This document shows positions 45,838 to 58,779 of a stretch of 64,000 nucleotides of DNA, one piece after another. The notes beneath the pieces were generated by a model that saw only the letters and a program-made list of their open reading frames with translations, searched no databases and was not told the DNA's origin. Position 1 is the stretch's first letter. Every line of letters begins with the position of its first letter. The translations under genes and the position numbers were made by a program. This DNA comes from CALESS01 sp041741455 (GTDB lineage Bacteria; Chloroflexota; Anaerolineae; Anaerolineales; Anaerolineaceae), in assembly GCA_041741455.1 (NCBI GenBank), contig JBGSJZ010000112.1, positions 1 to 64,000 on the forward strand. Reading direction: 5' to 3'.

Positions 45838-46356
45838 ATGTCAACCTTTACTCAAATTCTCAACCAGGGTAGCATCAGCCACACCCGGCGAAACCACGCC
45901 CTGGAACACGCCACCCTGCGTGTGCTGGGTGAACGGAACCATAATTTGATGCTGGCAGGTTATTCCGACCCGCGCGGCTTCTGGATTGCTGGCAAAGTGG
46001 ACACCGAAGAGCTGGCCGCCGCCGTCCAGGAAGCTCAAAGCCGCCTGCGCGCTGGCGAACATGAACTGGCCATCCATCCAAACTGCGGCACCAACTTTGC
46101 CACCTCCGGTGTGCTGGCCGGACTGGTTGCCTGGCTGGCCATGCTGGGTGTAGGTAAAGGCTTGCAAAGGAAGCTTGACCGCCTGCCGCTGGTCATTTCA
46201 CTGGTCACCCTGGCTCTGGTGATTGCCGGGCCACTGGGGCCGCGCATGCAGCGCCAATTCACCACGGATGCCGAACTGGGCAGCCTGCATGTGACCACCA
46301 TTACCGTTTCAGAACGCAACGGTTCACCACTGCATCGTATTTACACCACGGGATAA
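45838..46356 (+). CDS. DUF6391-family membrane protein
   Basis: 172 residues. The conserved RRNHALEHATLRVL segment near the N terminus and AIHPNCGTN mark the family as I remember it; two hydrophobic segments follow (about 85-130). AAAGGAAAAG precedes the ATG at 45838. Its stop shares one base with the start of holA (TAATG), so the two are co-translated. Function unknown. Confidence 0.75.
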   Translation: MSTFTQILNQGSISHTRRNHALEHATLRVLGERNHNLMLAGYSDPRGFWIAGKVDTEELAAAVQEAQSRLRAGEHELAIHPNCGTNFATSGVLAGLVAWLAMLGVGKGLQRKLDRLPLVISLVTLALVIAGPLGPRMQRQFTTDAELGSLHVTTITVSERNGSPLHRIYTTG

Positions 46357-47363
46357 TGGAAGAAAAACCAGTCGTCATCATTCTGCGCGGCGATGATCGC
46401 CAGGGCATCCAGCAGGCGCTGCAAGGTATGCAAGCCCGCCTTGGCGACCCATCCATCGCCAGCCTGAACCTGACCCGGCTGGAGGGTCGCAGCGCCAGTG
46501 AAGAAGAACTACGCACCGCCACCCTGGCCATGCCTTTCTTGTCCGAGCGCCGACTGGTGATATTGACTAACCCACTGGCGCGTGCCACCAACGCTCAGTC
46601 CCGTACCCGCTTCATCAACTTACTGGATGCGCTGCCCGACACCACCGCCCTGGTGCTGGTGGTGGAAGATCACGAGAAAGTGAAGCGTGGCGAAGCTGAA
46701 TGGGAGACGCTGACCCCTGGGCACTGGCTGGTGCAATGGGTCGGCAAATCCAAAGGCCGGGGAATGATCCGGGATGTAGCGTTACCGCGTCTGGAACAAA
46801 TGGCCGGCTGGATCCGGAAACAGGCGGAGAGCCTGAAGGGTCAATTCACCCCGGCGGCAGCCGCTACCCTGGCTGCCCATACCGGTAACGACACCCTGCT
46901 GGCCAAGCAGGAGATTGAAAAGCTATTGGAATACGTCAACTACGCCCGTCCAGTGGAAGCCGAAGAGGTGGAAATGCTGGTCGCCCCTGGCGGGCAGGTG
47001 GATATCTTCAGCCTGGTGGATGCCATGGCCAATGGGGATGCTGCCAAAGCCCTGCGCAGCCTGAACAAATTACTGGAGGAGCAAGACGCCTTTTCCTTGT
47101 TTGGCATGGTGTTACGCCAGTTCCGCCTGCTGCTGCAAACCCGTGAGGTGCTGGATGAAGGTGGCGGGGCAGAGCGGGTGGCATCCGAACTGCGACAGCC
47201 GCCATTTGTCGCCCAAAAGTTGAGCAAACAAGCCGGCCGCTTCAGCATGACTGCCCTGGAAACCATCCATCATAAATTACTGGAAATGGATGAGGCCGCT
47301 AAAACTGGCCAGATGCCGCTGGACCTGGCCTTGCAGACTTTTGTAGCCAGTCTGGCACGTTAA
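46356..47363 (+). CDS. holA: DNA polymerase III delta subunit
   Basis: 335 residues, the usual length for HolA. N-terminal AAA-like domain (VIILRGDD), then the characteristic NDTLLAKQEIEKLLEYV segment and a helical collar domain. It opens the sliding clamp within the clamp loader. Overlaps the DUF6391 stop by one base. Confidence 0.88.
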   Translation: MEEKPVVIILRGDDRQGIQQALQGMQARLGDPSIASLNLTRLEGRSASEEELRTATLAMPFLSERRLVILTNPLARATNAQSRTRFINLLDALPDTTALVLVVEDHEKVKRGEAEWETLTPGHWLVQWVGKSKGRGMIRDVALPRLEQMAGWIRKQAESLKGQFTPAAAATLAAHTGNDTLLAKQEIEKLLEYVNYARPVEAEEVEMLVAPGGQVDIFSLVDAMANGDAAKALRSLNKLLEEQDAFSLFGMVLRQFRLLLQTREVLDEGGGAERVASELRQPPFVAQKLSKQAGRFSMTALETIHHKLLEMDEAAKTGQMPLDLALQTFVASLAR

Positions 47364-47526
47364 CAAACACCTGATCATCGTCGCTACCATCACCCAATCT
47401 TCTGGAAAATCGTCCATCCTGGCCTTCTCCTAGCTGGTGGAGGATGTTTGGCATAAAAATTGCGCCCATTAGAGACGGAAAAGCAGCTCCTGATAAAATT
47501 GTTAAGTTAAGTCACCTTCCAAAACC

Positions 47527-47555
47527 TTGATTCTTATAGCCAGTTTTACTATGAT
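47527..47555 (+). promoter_or_regulatory. Promoter of the secreted M23-like protein gene
   Basis: TTGATT (47527-47532) and TATGAT (47550-47555) are separated by 17 bp; the ATG lies 31 bases after the -10. Confidence 0.6.
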
Positions 47556-47586
47556 GAACATAGCTCGGATTTTAAGGAAAACCAAA

Positions 47587-50500
47587 ATGAAGCATCTCAA
47601 AATCGGCCTGGGAACGCTGGTGATAATCGGTATTTTTCTTACCCTTTTCAAACCTCCAACCAGCCTGACCCAGGCTGCTGGCTTGCCTCAAACCACCCCC
47701 GAACCCAGCGCGCCTCTCCAGGAAGCCGCCCTGCGCCAGGCATTCACACAGGCCATCCAGAATCGCACGGATGTGCTGGCGTTTATCATCCATCAGATTG
47801 AAGTGGAACGGGTAACGTTTTCAGAAGATGGTCAGATCGCCCTGCTCTTCCTGCAGATGCGGGATAGGGAGACCGGTGAAGTGATTGCCACTGAACCCGG
47901 CCTGGCCATTGCCCACTTGAACCCTGCCGCAGATGGTACAAGCGCCCTGGACTGGAAGGTCAGCCTGCAGGCGGACGCGGACTGGACCGAGCAGGTTACC
48001 AACCTACCGGTTGGGATGCTGACCGAGGAAGGGCGCTTCATGTACCTGCCATCAAACGACCCGGATGGGATCGTCACCTTGACGGAACCCATTCGCGGCT
48101 ACAAATTACCCTGGGCAGCCGGCTTATCCAAAAGTTTAAGCGGCTCGATCGGTCACTTTCTCATTTATTTTTCCTGTTCCGAGCTATCTTGCCGCTATGC
48201 GTATGATTTTGCCGATGGGACCATGTTCCCCTTGCTGGCCGCGCGCGGGGGTACTGTATACATACGCTATGATTCATGTGCCAATTACGATCCGAATTGT
48301 TCCAACTACATCGTTTTAAAGGACAGTTCCACCACCCCGGTTACCTACCAACTGTATTTACACATCGCGAATGAATCCATCCCGGACAGCCTGACGGTTG
48401 GCGCCAATGTCCTGCGGGGCCAATACATCGCCAATGTGGATGATACCGGCTATTCGACTGGCCACCACCTGCATTTCCATGTTCACACCAATGCAGCCAG
48501 TTACTGGGGCAACAGCGTGGATATTGCCTTCGATGAAGTCCCTTTCAACGACGGCGAGCCGCGCACCTGTTATGAGCGGGATAACTGGCCCGCGTACGGA
48601 ACCGGCTGCGCCAATAGCTATACCTCGCAAAACCAGGGCGCCAACCCGCCGACCGGCAGCCTGACCTTGCCGTCTCCCGGCTCCGTGTTCAGCGCTTCCA
48701 TCATTTCAATTGCCGGCAGCGCCTCGGACGATATTGCAGTCACCAAGATTCAACCGGTGGTCAATTATGGTTCGGGCTGGCAGGAAATTGGCAGCGGATT
48801 AACCATCACCCCGGCGAAAAACGTCACCTTCAACGGGGATGTCGATCTGTGCTCGGCGAATACGCCGGATGGACCGATACAAGTTGGCGTTTATGCCTAT
48901 GATTATGAAGGCAATCGCTCAGCCAATGTACTCGGGATCCGCCAGGTCTTCAAGAGCGCCACCTGCACCATTCCGCCCCCGCCGGCCTGTCAGCCCACTT
49001 CCAACCAGATTGCCCTGTACACCGATGTGGACTATCAGGGCATGTGCCAGTCCTTCGGTGTTGGGAACTATACGGAATGGAACGGCACCCTTTCCTCTCT
49101 GCTGGCCAATAAAATCGAATCCATCCTGGTCGGCAGCAATGTGACCGTTACCGGCTATGACGGGGATTATGATCCCACCTACATTAAGTTTGCCGGTCGG
49201 GGCGAGACGTATTACACCTCTGACGCCAACCTGGCAGATAACAAGTTCACCAGTAATAAAATCACCGCCATCCGAGTCCAATCCAAATCTGTCCTGTTCA
49301 GCCCGGTCATTGATCCGATCGGTCCGGATCTCAGCCGCTCGCCGCTCAGCACGGAGTCGTTGGTCCTGAGTGCAGTCATCGGCGATGAGTATGAAAATGC
49401 AGATGGGGCGAATACATTTACCGGTACGCTCAGCGGCCCGAATGGAACCGTGAACCTGCCTGAGAAGAAATATCCGATCTGGTCGGTTGGGAATCTGGCA
49501 GCAGGCAGCTACACCTTTACCACCACTGCCAAGAGCGGCTCTCTGACCAAGAGCACCTCCAAAACCTTTACGGTTGAGAGCGCCAGCCTGCCGGCAGCAG
49601 CCAACCGCAGCCTCCCCTACCTGGATCCAATGGAAAGCGGGGTCAACGATTGGTTGGCCAGCGGTCTGTGGCGTCAATTCACATACGATCGAGATGGTTC
49701 CAGCACCACCGTCTGGGGATACAACCAAGGGACAGGCTACAACAGCGATACCATCCGGGAAGGGGACTTAACCTCCCCGCCCATCAGCCTGCCCGCCAAT
49801 GGCGCTTATCTCAGGTTTGATTACCTCTATCAGACAGAAAGTGAGAACCCGGTCTGGGATCAACGCCGGGTGCAGGTATCCGTAAATGGTGGCTCGTTCA
49901 GCGATCTTTTGCAGCTAAGCGATGACCCGATGAATTACTGGCTGCACTCTCCAGTCATCAACCTGACCGGGAGTGCATACGCTGGCCAAACCATCCGCAT
50001 CCGTTTTCACTTCAACACCATTGATCGAGTGGCAAACGCCAATCTGGTTGGCTGGCTGGTGGACAACGTCAGCCTGACGACTACCCCGCCGGACCTGACC
50101 TGCGCCGAAAGCAGCCCCAACGACACCCCTGCTGCTGCGACCGCCATCAGTGTGGAGAGCAGCAAAAACGGCGTCATTTGCACGGGTGGAGACCTGGATT
50201 ATTACTCCTTCAGCGCTTCTGCCGGCCAACGCCTGGTGGCCTCTATCGAAGCGGTCAGCCTTGGCTCAAGCCTGGATAGTGTGCTCAAACTCCTGGATTC
50301 GGATGGCAAGTCTGTGCTGGTGGAAAATGACGACGTTTCAGAGGAGAACCAGGATTCGTACCTGGCCTACACCGTCCAGCGCAGCGGCACATACTACCTG
50401 CGGGTCAGCGCCTGGGACCACCCCTCCGGGGGCAGCCCGCTGCACACCTACAGCCTGACCCTGGACCAGGATCTTGAACAGCCCTTCATCTCCCTTTCTT

Positions 50501-51480
50501 ATCCAACCTCCTTGTGGATCCCCGGTCCGGTGTTCCCGGTGATCGCCGACCTGGTGGATGCAGGCGGCAGCGGGGCGAATCTGGTGGATGTCTATTTCCA
50601 CTCAACCGATTGGATCAATGGTCTGTGGGAACTGGTTGGGTCGGATGAAATTCCAGATGATGGCTTTTATATTCCATTGGACCTGACCAGCAAATCCCCG
50701 GTGGGAGGTTCCCTGCTCGTCCAGGGTTTTGACCAAACTGGCCGCAGCGCCATTGCCCTGGTCAGCCCTTTGACCTACGATACCAGCCTGCCCAGCGCCT
50801 CCTTCACCCCGCTGCCGGTCAGCAGCTCCACGATCTTCCCGGTGAGCTGGAGCCTGAGCGATACCCTGAGCGGCCTGGCAGGATTTTCCATCCAGGTCAA
50901 AATGGATGGTGGAAACTGGTCTGATTGGTTGACTGCCCCGGCCCTGGATTTGCGCCAGGAGTGGTTCGTTGGTGAGCTCGGCCATACCTATGGCTTCCGC
51001 TTGCAGGCAGTGGATGTTGCGGGTAATGTCCGGGCATATCCGGATGGACCCGAAATCTCGACCGTTGTCTCCAACTGCACCCCGGATGCCTATGAAGATC
51101 TGGATGACCTTTTCGTCTCAGCGCCGTTGCTCAATTTGAATTCAGGGCAAGATCATAATTTCTGCGGGGTGTCTGACTCGGATTGGTTGAAGGTTCAAAC
51201 GGTGAGCGACCAAACCTTGCTGATATCGATTTTCGCTGGCCCCAATCTAGGCGCATATCGCATGAGCCTTTTTGCCTCCAATGGAACGACCCTTTTACAG
51301 GAAGTGACCAACCCCGGTTCAGGAGGGGTAGCGGCCCTCTCGATTACGCCACCAGCCGGAGGCAGCACTTACCTGGTGCGGATCCAACCCCTGATTACTC
51401 AACTGGCAGGGGATGCCAACAGTTACCAACTGGCTGTATCCCCTCTATCTCACATGTATTTGCCGAGTATTTTACGGTAG
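47587..51480 (+). CDS. Large secreted M23-like multidomain protein with C-terminal tail
   Basis: 1297 residues from the ATG at 47587 (AAGGAAAA upstream). Signal peptide to about residue 33, then an M23-like domain (about 175-320): RYAYDFADG, YLHIAN and GHHLHFHVHT. The two histidines of HLH are kept, but the first zinc ligand position of HxxxD is an arginine, so activity is doubtful. Next are an Ig-like region, a beta/gamma-crystallin-like segment (VDYQGMCQSFGVGNYTEW), a jelly-roll-like domain, and two PPC domains (ESSPNDTPAAATAISVES; CTPDAYEDLDD). Ends in YLPSILR. Likely binds cell wall or polysaccharide at the surface. Confidence 0.82.
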   Translation: MKHLKIGLGTLVIIGIFLTLFKPPTSLTQAAGLPQTTPEPSAPLQEAALRQAFTQAIQNRTDVLAFIIHQIEVERVTFSEDGQIALLFLQMRDRETGEVIATEPGLAIAHLNPAADGTSALDWKVSLQADADWTEQVTNLPVGMLTEEGRFMYLPSNDPDGIVTLTEPIRGYKLPWAAGLSKSLSGSIGHFLIYFSCSELSCRYAYDFADGTMFPLLAARGGTVYIRYDSCANYDPNCSNYIVLKDSSTTPVTYQLYLHIANESIPDSLTVGANVLRGQYIANVDDTGYSTGHHLHFHVHTNAASYWGNSVDIAFDEVPFNDGEPRTCYERDNWPAYGTGCANSYTSQNQGANPPTGSLTLPSPGSVFSASIISIAGSASDDIAVTKIQPVVNYGSGWQEIGSGLTITPAKNVTFNGDVDLCSANTPDGPIQVGVYAYDYEGNRSANVLGIRQVFKSATCTIPPPPACQPTSNQIALYTDVDYQGMCQSFGVGNYTEWNGTLSSLLANKIESILVGSNVTVTGYDGDYDPTYIKFAGRGETYYTSDANLADNKFTSNKITAIRVQSKSVLFSPVIDPIGPDLSRSPLSTESLVLSAVIGDEYENADGANTFTGTLSGPNGTVNLPEKKYPIWSVGNLAAGSYTFTTTAKSGSLTKSTSKTFTVESASLPAAANRSLPYLDPMESGVNDWLASGLWRQFTYDRDGSSTTVWGYNQGTGYNSDTIREGDLTSPPISLPANGAYLRFDYLYQTESENPVWDQRRVQVSVNGGSFSDLLQLSDDPMNYWLHSPVINLTGSAYAGQTIRIRFHFNTIDRVANANLVGWLVDNVSLTTTPPDLTCAESSPNDTPAAATAISVESSKNGVICTGGDLDYYSFSASAGQRLVASIEAVSLGSSLDSVLKLLDSDGKSVLVENDDVSEENQDSYLAYTVQRSGTYYLRVSAWDHPSGGSPLHTYSLTLDQDLEQPFISLSYPTSLWIPGPVFPVIADLVDAGGSGANLVDVYFHSTDWINGLWELVGSDEIPDDGFYIPLDLTSKSPVGGSLLVQGFDQTGRSAIALVSPLTYDTSLPSASFTPLPVSSSTIFPVSWSLSDTLSGLAGFSIQVKMDGGNWSDWLTAPALDLRQEWFVGELGHTYGFRLQAVDVAGNVRAYPDGPEISTVVSNCTPDAYEDLDDLFVSAPLLNLNSGQDHNFCGVSDSDWLKVQTVSDQTLLISIFAGPNLGAYRMSLFASNGTTLLQEVTNPGSGGVAALSITPPAGGSTYLVRIQPLITQLAGDANSYQLAVSPLSHMYLPSILR

Positions 51481-51500
51481 ACTTGCCTACAGAACACAAT

Positions 51501-51536
51501 AGCGGATGCAGACAAGCCTGATCTGCATCCGCTTTA
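51501..51536. terminator. Terminator between the M23-like and PilZ genes
   Basis: A 12-bp stem (AGCGGATGCAGA with its complement) and 9-nt loop between convergent genes. Confidence 0.75.
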
Positions 51537-51575
51537 TTGATTGACTTAATTTCCATTTAGCGCAACAGCTGCTCC

Positions 51576-51878
51576 CTAACGGGTCAAATCCACGGCAAAA
51601 CACAAGCACTTCGGGGAAAACTCTACTCGAACCACTTTTCCGCTAACTTCCAGGGTGGAGGTATTGTCCAAATTGGGGATGGCCAGCCTGACCTGATCAC
51701 CAACCTGGGGGGAATAAATGGATGATTTCAATGGAAGGCGAACCAAAATTCCAGTGGCCGAAACATTCACGCTGCGGCCGCCCAGACGGCGCGGAGCCAA
51801 AATTTTCACCGGCCGGCTCCAGGGCATGCGATTTGCCCGGCGCGCTTCCTGATACTCCAAAACGTTTGACTGAAACAT
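51576..51878 (-). CDS. PilZ-like domain protein
   Basis: 100 residues, all one domain. RANRMPWSR near the N terminus resembles RxxxR and NVSATG resembles (D/N)xSxxG, the two c-di-GMP binding motifs of PilZ. A GGAGGTGG ribosome site fixes the ATG at 51878. Likely a small c-di-GMP effector. Confidence 0.72.
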   Translation of the reverse strand: MFQSNVLEYQEARRANRMPWSRPVKILAPRRLGGRSVNVSATGILVRLPLKSSIYSPQVGDQVRLAIPNLDNTSTLEVSGKVVRVEFSPKCLCFAVDLTR

Positions 51879-52018
51879 AACCACCTCCAGCGTAAACCCC
51901 TCCACACAACTCCATGATAGCATAAACTAAATGAAATTCAAGTGGGTTCGGGGAACTTTTTGTGTATGATTTGCTTAAATTCAGTTAATGTTGGTTTAAG
52001 GAAAAGTCCTGAAACTAC

Positions 52019-52046
52019 TTGCAATTTCAGATATCCTCTGTATAAT
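52019..52046 (+). promoter_or_regulatory. Promoter giving a leaderless message
   Basis: TTGCAA (52019-52024) and TATAAT (52041-52046), 16 bp apart, with the ATG only six bases after the -10, so the predicted transcript starts at about the start codon. Confidence 0.65.
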
Positions 52047-52052
52047 TAGGTT

Positions 52053-52970
52053 ATGCGCAACTTACGAAGCGCCTCCTGGGTGGTCATTTTACTCATAATC
52101 CTCGTCATTGCTCCGCACGTTGCACTGGCACAGACCGGGGGAGTAAAAAATTTTCCCGATGGTTTCTCACTCAGCGGGGAGTGGCTGACTGCCTGGAATT
52201 CATCCCCGGACCCCTACACCGAATTTGGTACCCCGATCACAAAGGTGATGACCTCCGCCACCGGTGAACAGGTGCTCTACACCCATCAGGCACGTTTTCG
52301 CCAAACGACGGAAGGCATCGTGATTGACCCGCTGGGCAGTATGCTCTACACCCCCGGAAAACCGGCTAATTTTGCGATGAACCCTGGGGCTTGTCGGGAA
52401 TGGGGGAAAACAGGTTTTAACATCTGTTATTCATTCTTGCAAGTATTTGCCAGCCACGGCCCAATGTTAGGCGCGCCGCTGGCGAACGCTGAAGAAATGA
52501 ATGGCCGGATTGTCCAGGCATTTGAATATGGCTGGCTGGAATGGCGCCCGGAAAACCCGCCCAACCAGCGCGTGGTCTTCATGGACCTGGGTCGCATCGC
52601 TTTCGACCTGTGGGAACACGGCAAAGGTGACACGATAGATGACCGCGGCATCGGCTCCAAGTTTCCGATAACGGCCTTTGCATTTGTGGAACGAGCCATT
52701 TTACCTGCCGGCATGGAGCAAACACTTTTTGTTATTGCCCGCACTTCCGATTATAGACCGCTGAAAGATGTGATTGTCCAGGTGAAGTTGGAATATCCCG
52801 ATGGACGAGTTCTCGGATTTCAATCAGGATATACAGATGCCGATGGCATTGCCCGCTTCACTTTCCCGGTGGACGGGATGGAAAATGGCCAGGTGGTGCA
52901 GGTTCAAGCCAGCTTATTCCTGGGGACCTCAACTGCCCAGGCTGCAACTTCTTTCCGGATCTGGCATTAA
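52053..52970 (+). CDS. Secreted protein with a C-terminal Ig-like domain, unknown
   Basis: 305 residues. A signal peptide (to about residue 26, HVALAQTGG) is followed by a domain I do not recognise, with GAPLANAEEMNGR and FEYGWLEWRPENPP, and a C-terminal Ig-like or invasin-like domain (about 215-305). It lacks the [FY]LP-x-I tail of other exported proteins here (ends SFRIWH). No ribosome site precedes the ATG, in keeping with a leaderless start. Confidence 0.75.
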   Translation: MRNLRSASWVVILLIILVIAPHVALAQTGGVKNFPDGFSLSGEWLTAWNSSPDPYTEFGTPITKVMTSATGEQVLYTHQARFRQTTEGIVIDPLGSMLYTPGKPANFAMNPGACREWGKTGFNICYSFLQVFASHGPMLGAPLANAEEMNGRIVQAFEYGWLEWRPENPPNQRVVFMDLGRIAFDLWEHGKGDTIDDRGIGSKFPITAFAFVERAILPAGMEQTLFVIARTSDYRPLKDVIVQVKLEYPDGRVLGFQSGYTDADGIARFTFPVDGMENGQVVQVQASLFLGTSTAQAATSFRIWH

Positions 52971-52992
52971 CCAAAACCCGCCCGCTGATTTC

Positions 52993-53013
52993 AACCGCTT
53001 CGGCGGTTTTTTT
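52993..53013 (+). terminator. Terminator of the secreted-protein gene
   Basis: Stem AACCGC/GCGGTT closed by a TTCG tetraloop and followed by seven T. Confidence 0.8.
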
Positions 53014-53225
53014 ATCTCCCAATCTGTGCTCCAACCAATTGCAAGGTGGTACCCTCCCCTGCGAAAACCAAAGCGTTCCGCATCCAAGACAATGCCCCAA
53101 CCGACAGGGAAAAAGGATCTGTCATTAATCACAGCCAGGCAGTGGGAGAAGGGTTTTGTATCATGAGGTTATCTTTTTATGCAATGTTTATTGCTTTTTT
53201 TAATCTTATGGAAAGGCAAATCTAG

Positions 53226-53495
53226 ATGAAAAAGAGGGTGGGGGTGATTGCGGCGGCGCTGGATGCCTGGTGGGGGCGGCTGGACCTGGAGAAGCTGGTG
53301 CGTTACACGAACTATATGCGCAACCTGACGGCTGCCCGGCGGCTGGGATACCTGCTGGAGCGGCTGGGGATGCAGACCGAATTAACGCGGATGCGACTAA
53401 GCCGGCAGGTGCGGACGAGTTATGGGCGGCTGGAGCCGGGACGACCGTGGAAGGGGGATCTGGAGCGGAAGTGGCGGATGGATGTGAATGATTAG
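53226..53495 (+). pseudogene. C-terminal fragment of an AbiEi-type antitoxin
   Basis: 89 residues. DLEKLVRYTNYM, AARRLGYLLERLGM, SYGRLEPGRPWKG and the final RKWRMDVND match the end of AbiEi-family antitoxins of type IV toxin-antitoxin systems. The N-terminal winged helix is missing and no AbiEii nucleotidyltransferase toxin gene follows, so it is a remnant. Codon use is very GC-rich. A repeat cluster begins right after the stop. Confidence 0.65.
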
Positions 53496-53496
53496 C

Positions 53497-53550
53497 TGGT
53501 AGCTGGTGGCTCGTAGCTCGTGGCTGGTGGCTCGTAGCTCGTGGCTGGTT
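53497..53550. repeat. Tandem GCTCGTGGCTGGTGGCTCGT-type repeat
   Basis: Alternating AGCTCGTGGCTGGTGGCTCGT units, each about 21 bases, repeat two and a half times. Confidence 0.75.
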
Positions 53551-53694
53551 CCTACGCACCCTGTGGGAGAGCAACGCGACCCTGAAAAGAAGAGAGAGAC
53601 CGATCGCGGGCACGGGCTGGTGTTGGCTGAGTTTGGGGACTGGCATACGGCCTGCACCCCTGCGGGGCATAGATGCCCTTACCAACCCCCGGTC

Positions 53695-53715
53695 GGGCGA
53701 CCCGCCGGGTCGCCC
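53695..53715. repeat. GGGCGACCC palindrome
   Basis: Perfect 9-bp inverted repeat with a 3-base centre, flanked by runs of C and G. Its form resembles dispersed extragenic palindromes of many soil and sediment bacteria. Confidence 0.7.
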
Positions 53716-53850
53716 CTACCATGGGACCAGGACGACTGACGTCGCTACTACGGGTTGGGGAATGACGAGCGGCCGGTCCCACCTACGATGGGACCAGGAC
53801 GACTGACGTCGCCACTACGGGTTGGGGAATGACGAGCGGCCGGTTGCACC
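53716..53850. repeat. Two tandem copies of a 67-bp repeat
   Basis: ATGGGACCAGGACGACTGAC begins at 53721 and again, as ATGGGACCAGGACGACTGAC, at 53788; the copies continue nearly identically for 67 bases each, and a partial third starts after. Confidence 0.8.
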
Positions 53851-54034
53851 TACGGATTCCACAAATCCGCGCGCCGTTCGCTAACATGACAATAATTAGC
53901 CGATTTATGGATAGATAGTACTAGATCATTCCCCTGTTTGCCATTACACTCAAAGGTTGAATGTCCGGATTCTTTTGCTGGATTGATTTGACCGAACTAA
54001 CCGTGCAAACGGATTTTCTTACAGGAGTGTTCTT

Positions 54035-57610
<3,576 letters not shown>

Positions 57611-57626
57611 TCGATCCGTATCCATC

Positions 57627-57658
57627 CTGTCCGGGGTGGAACCTTCCGCTCCGGACAG
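57627..57658 (+). other. Hairpin between nifJ and the DHOD-like gene
   Basis: CTGTCCGG pairs with CCGGACAG around a 16-base loop that can fold further. No T-tract follows, so read-through is likely; it may tune expression of the second gene. Confidence 0.4.
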
Positions 57659-57684
57659 ATCCCTTATTTACCAATGGAGGAAAT

Positions 57685-58692
57685 ATGGCTGATCTGAGCA
57701 CAACCTATTTGGGATTACAGTTGAAAAACCCGGTCGTGGCTTCGGCCTCTCCACTTTCCAAGAAGGTGGACACGGTCCGGCGTCTGGAAGATGCCGGTGT
57801 GAGTGCAATCGTGATGTATTCTCTGTTTGAAGAGCAAATTGTGCATGAAAGCAAGGCTCTTGATCACTTCCTGAATCAGGGCACCGAATCATTTGCAGAA
57901 GCCATCACCTACTTCCCGGACCTGGAGCACTATAATGTGGGACCAGAGGAATACCTTAACCTGATCCGTCGCCACAAGGAAGCCGTGCAGATCCCAATCA
58001 TCGGCAGCCTGAATGGCAACACGACCGGCGGTTGGGTGGAATACGCCAAAAAGATCGAGCAAGCGGGTGCAGATGCGCTGGAATTGAACATCTATGATGT
58101 GCCAACCGACTTAAAAATGTCCAGTCAGGATATGGAACAGTCGTATGTGGATCTGGTCAGCGATGTGCGTAAGCAGATTCACATCCCGCTGGCCGTCAAG
58201 CTCAGCCCATTCATCACCGCCCTGCCGGGTTTTGCCAGCCGGTTGGTTAAGGCTGGCACCAATGGCCTGGTGCTGTTTAACCGTTTCATCCAGCCCGATC
58301 TCGATATCGAGACACTGGAAGTGGTGCCCACCCTGCACCTGAGCACATCGGAGGAAATTCGCCTGCCGCTGCGCTGGGTAGCCATTCTACACGGACGCAT
58401 CCAGGCCGACCTGGCATTGACGAGCGGTGTGCACACCGCCAATGATGTTTTGCGCTCAGTTATGGCTGGCGCCAGTGTCACTCAGGTAGCTTCCGAGTTG
58501 ATTGCCAAGGGCCCAGGCCGTGCGACTGAAATTTTAGCCAACATGGAAAAGTGGATGGCTGAATTTGAATACACTTCGGTGCGACAAATGTGCGGCAGTA
58601 TGAGCCAAAAAGCTGTTGCTGATGCCAGCGCCTTTGAACGGGCGAACTATATGAAGGCACTAACCAGCTTCGATAACCGTCTGCGCTATTAA
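57685..58692 (+). CDS. Dihydroorotate-dehydrogenase-like protein
   Basis: 335 residues of the DHOD/PreA TIM-barrel family: NPVVASASPLSKKV near the N terminus, ALELNIYDVPTD and LAVKLSPF for FMN and substrate, and SGVHTANDVL with the phosphate site. No ferredoxin domain is attached. The gene lies in the same direction just behind nifJ, and such pairs recur in anaerobes, so it may be a redox enzyme working with ferredoxin instead of pyrimidine synthesis. AGGAGG-like GGAGGAAAT precedes the ATG. Confidence 0.85.
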   Translation: MADLSTTYLGLQLKNPVVASASPLSKKVDTVRRLEDAGVSAIVMYSLFEEQIVHESKALDHFLNQGTESFAEAITYFPDLEHYNVGPEEYLNLIRRHKEAVQIPIIGSLNGNTTGGWVEYAKKIEQAGADALELNIYDVPTDLKMSSQDMEQSYVDLVSDVRKQIHIPLAVKLSPFITALPGFASRLVKAGTNGLVLFNRFIQPDLDIETLEVVPTLHLSTSEEIRLPLRWVAILHGRIQADLALTSGVHTANDVLRSVMAGASVTQVASELIAKGPGRATEILANMEKWMAEFEYTSVRQMCGSMSQKAVADASAFERANYMKALTSFDNRLRY

Positions 58693-58728
58693 TTAGCAGT
58701 TTTTCAACCTGATTTCACCTTAAATCAA

Positions 58729-58761
58729 AACCGTGGAAAGTCTCCGAAACTTTCCACGGTT
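58729..58761. terminator. Terminator between the DHOD-like and tatB genes
   Basis: A perfect 13-bp stem (AACCGTGGAAAGT with its complement) and 7-nt loop between convergent genes. Confidence 0.8.
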
Positions 58762-58779
58762 GTTTATTCTTGTGTTCAC

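Larger units (their letters stand above)
53496..54034. other. Repeat-rich gene-free stretch before nifJ
   Basis: No gene. It holds a short tandem repeat (53497-53550), a GGGCGACCC/GGGTCGCCC palindrome, two copies of a 67-bp repeat, and then about 150 bases with the probable nifJ promoter and the ribosome site ACAGGAGTG just before 54035. Confidence 0.7.

Noticed and set aside
53497..53850. CRISPR array
   Set aside because: Repeats are directly adjacent or of different types, without regular unique spacers, and no cas gene is present.
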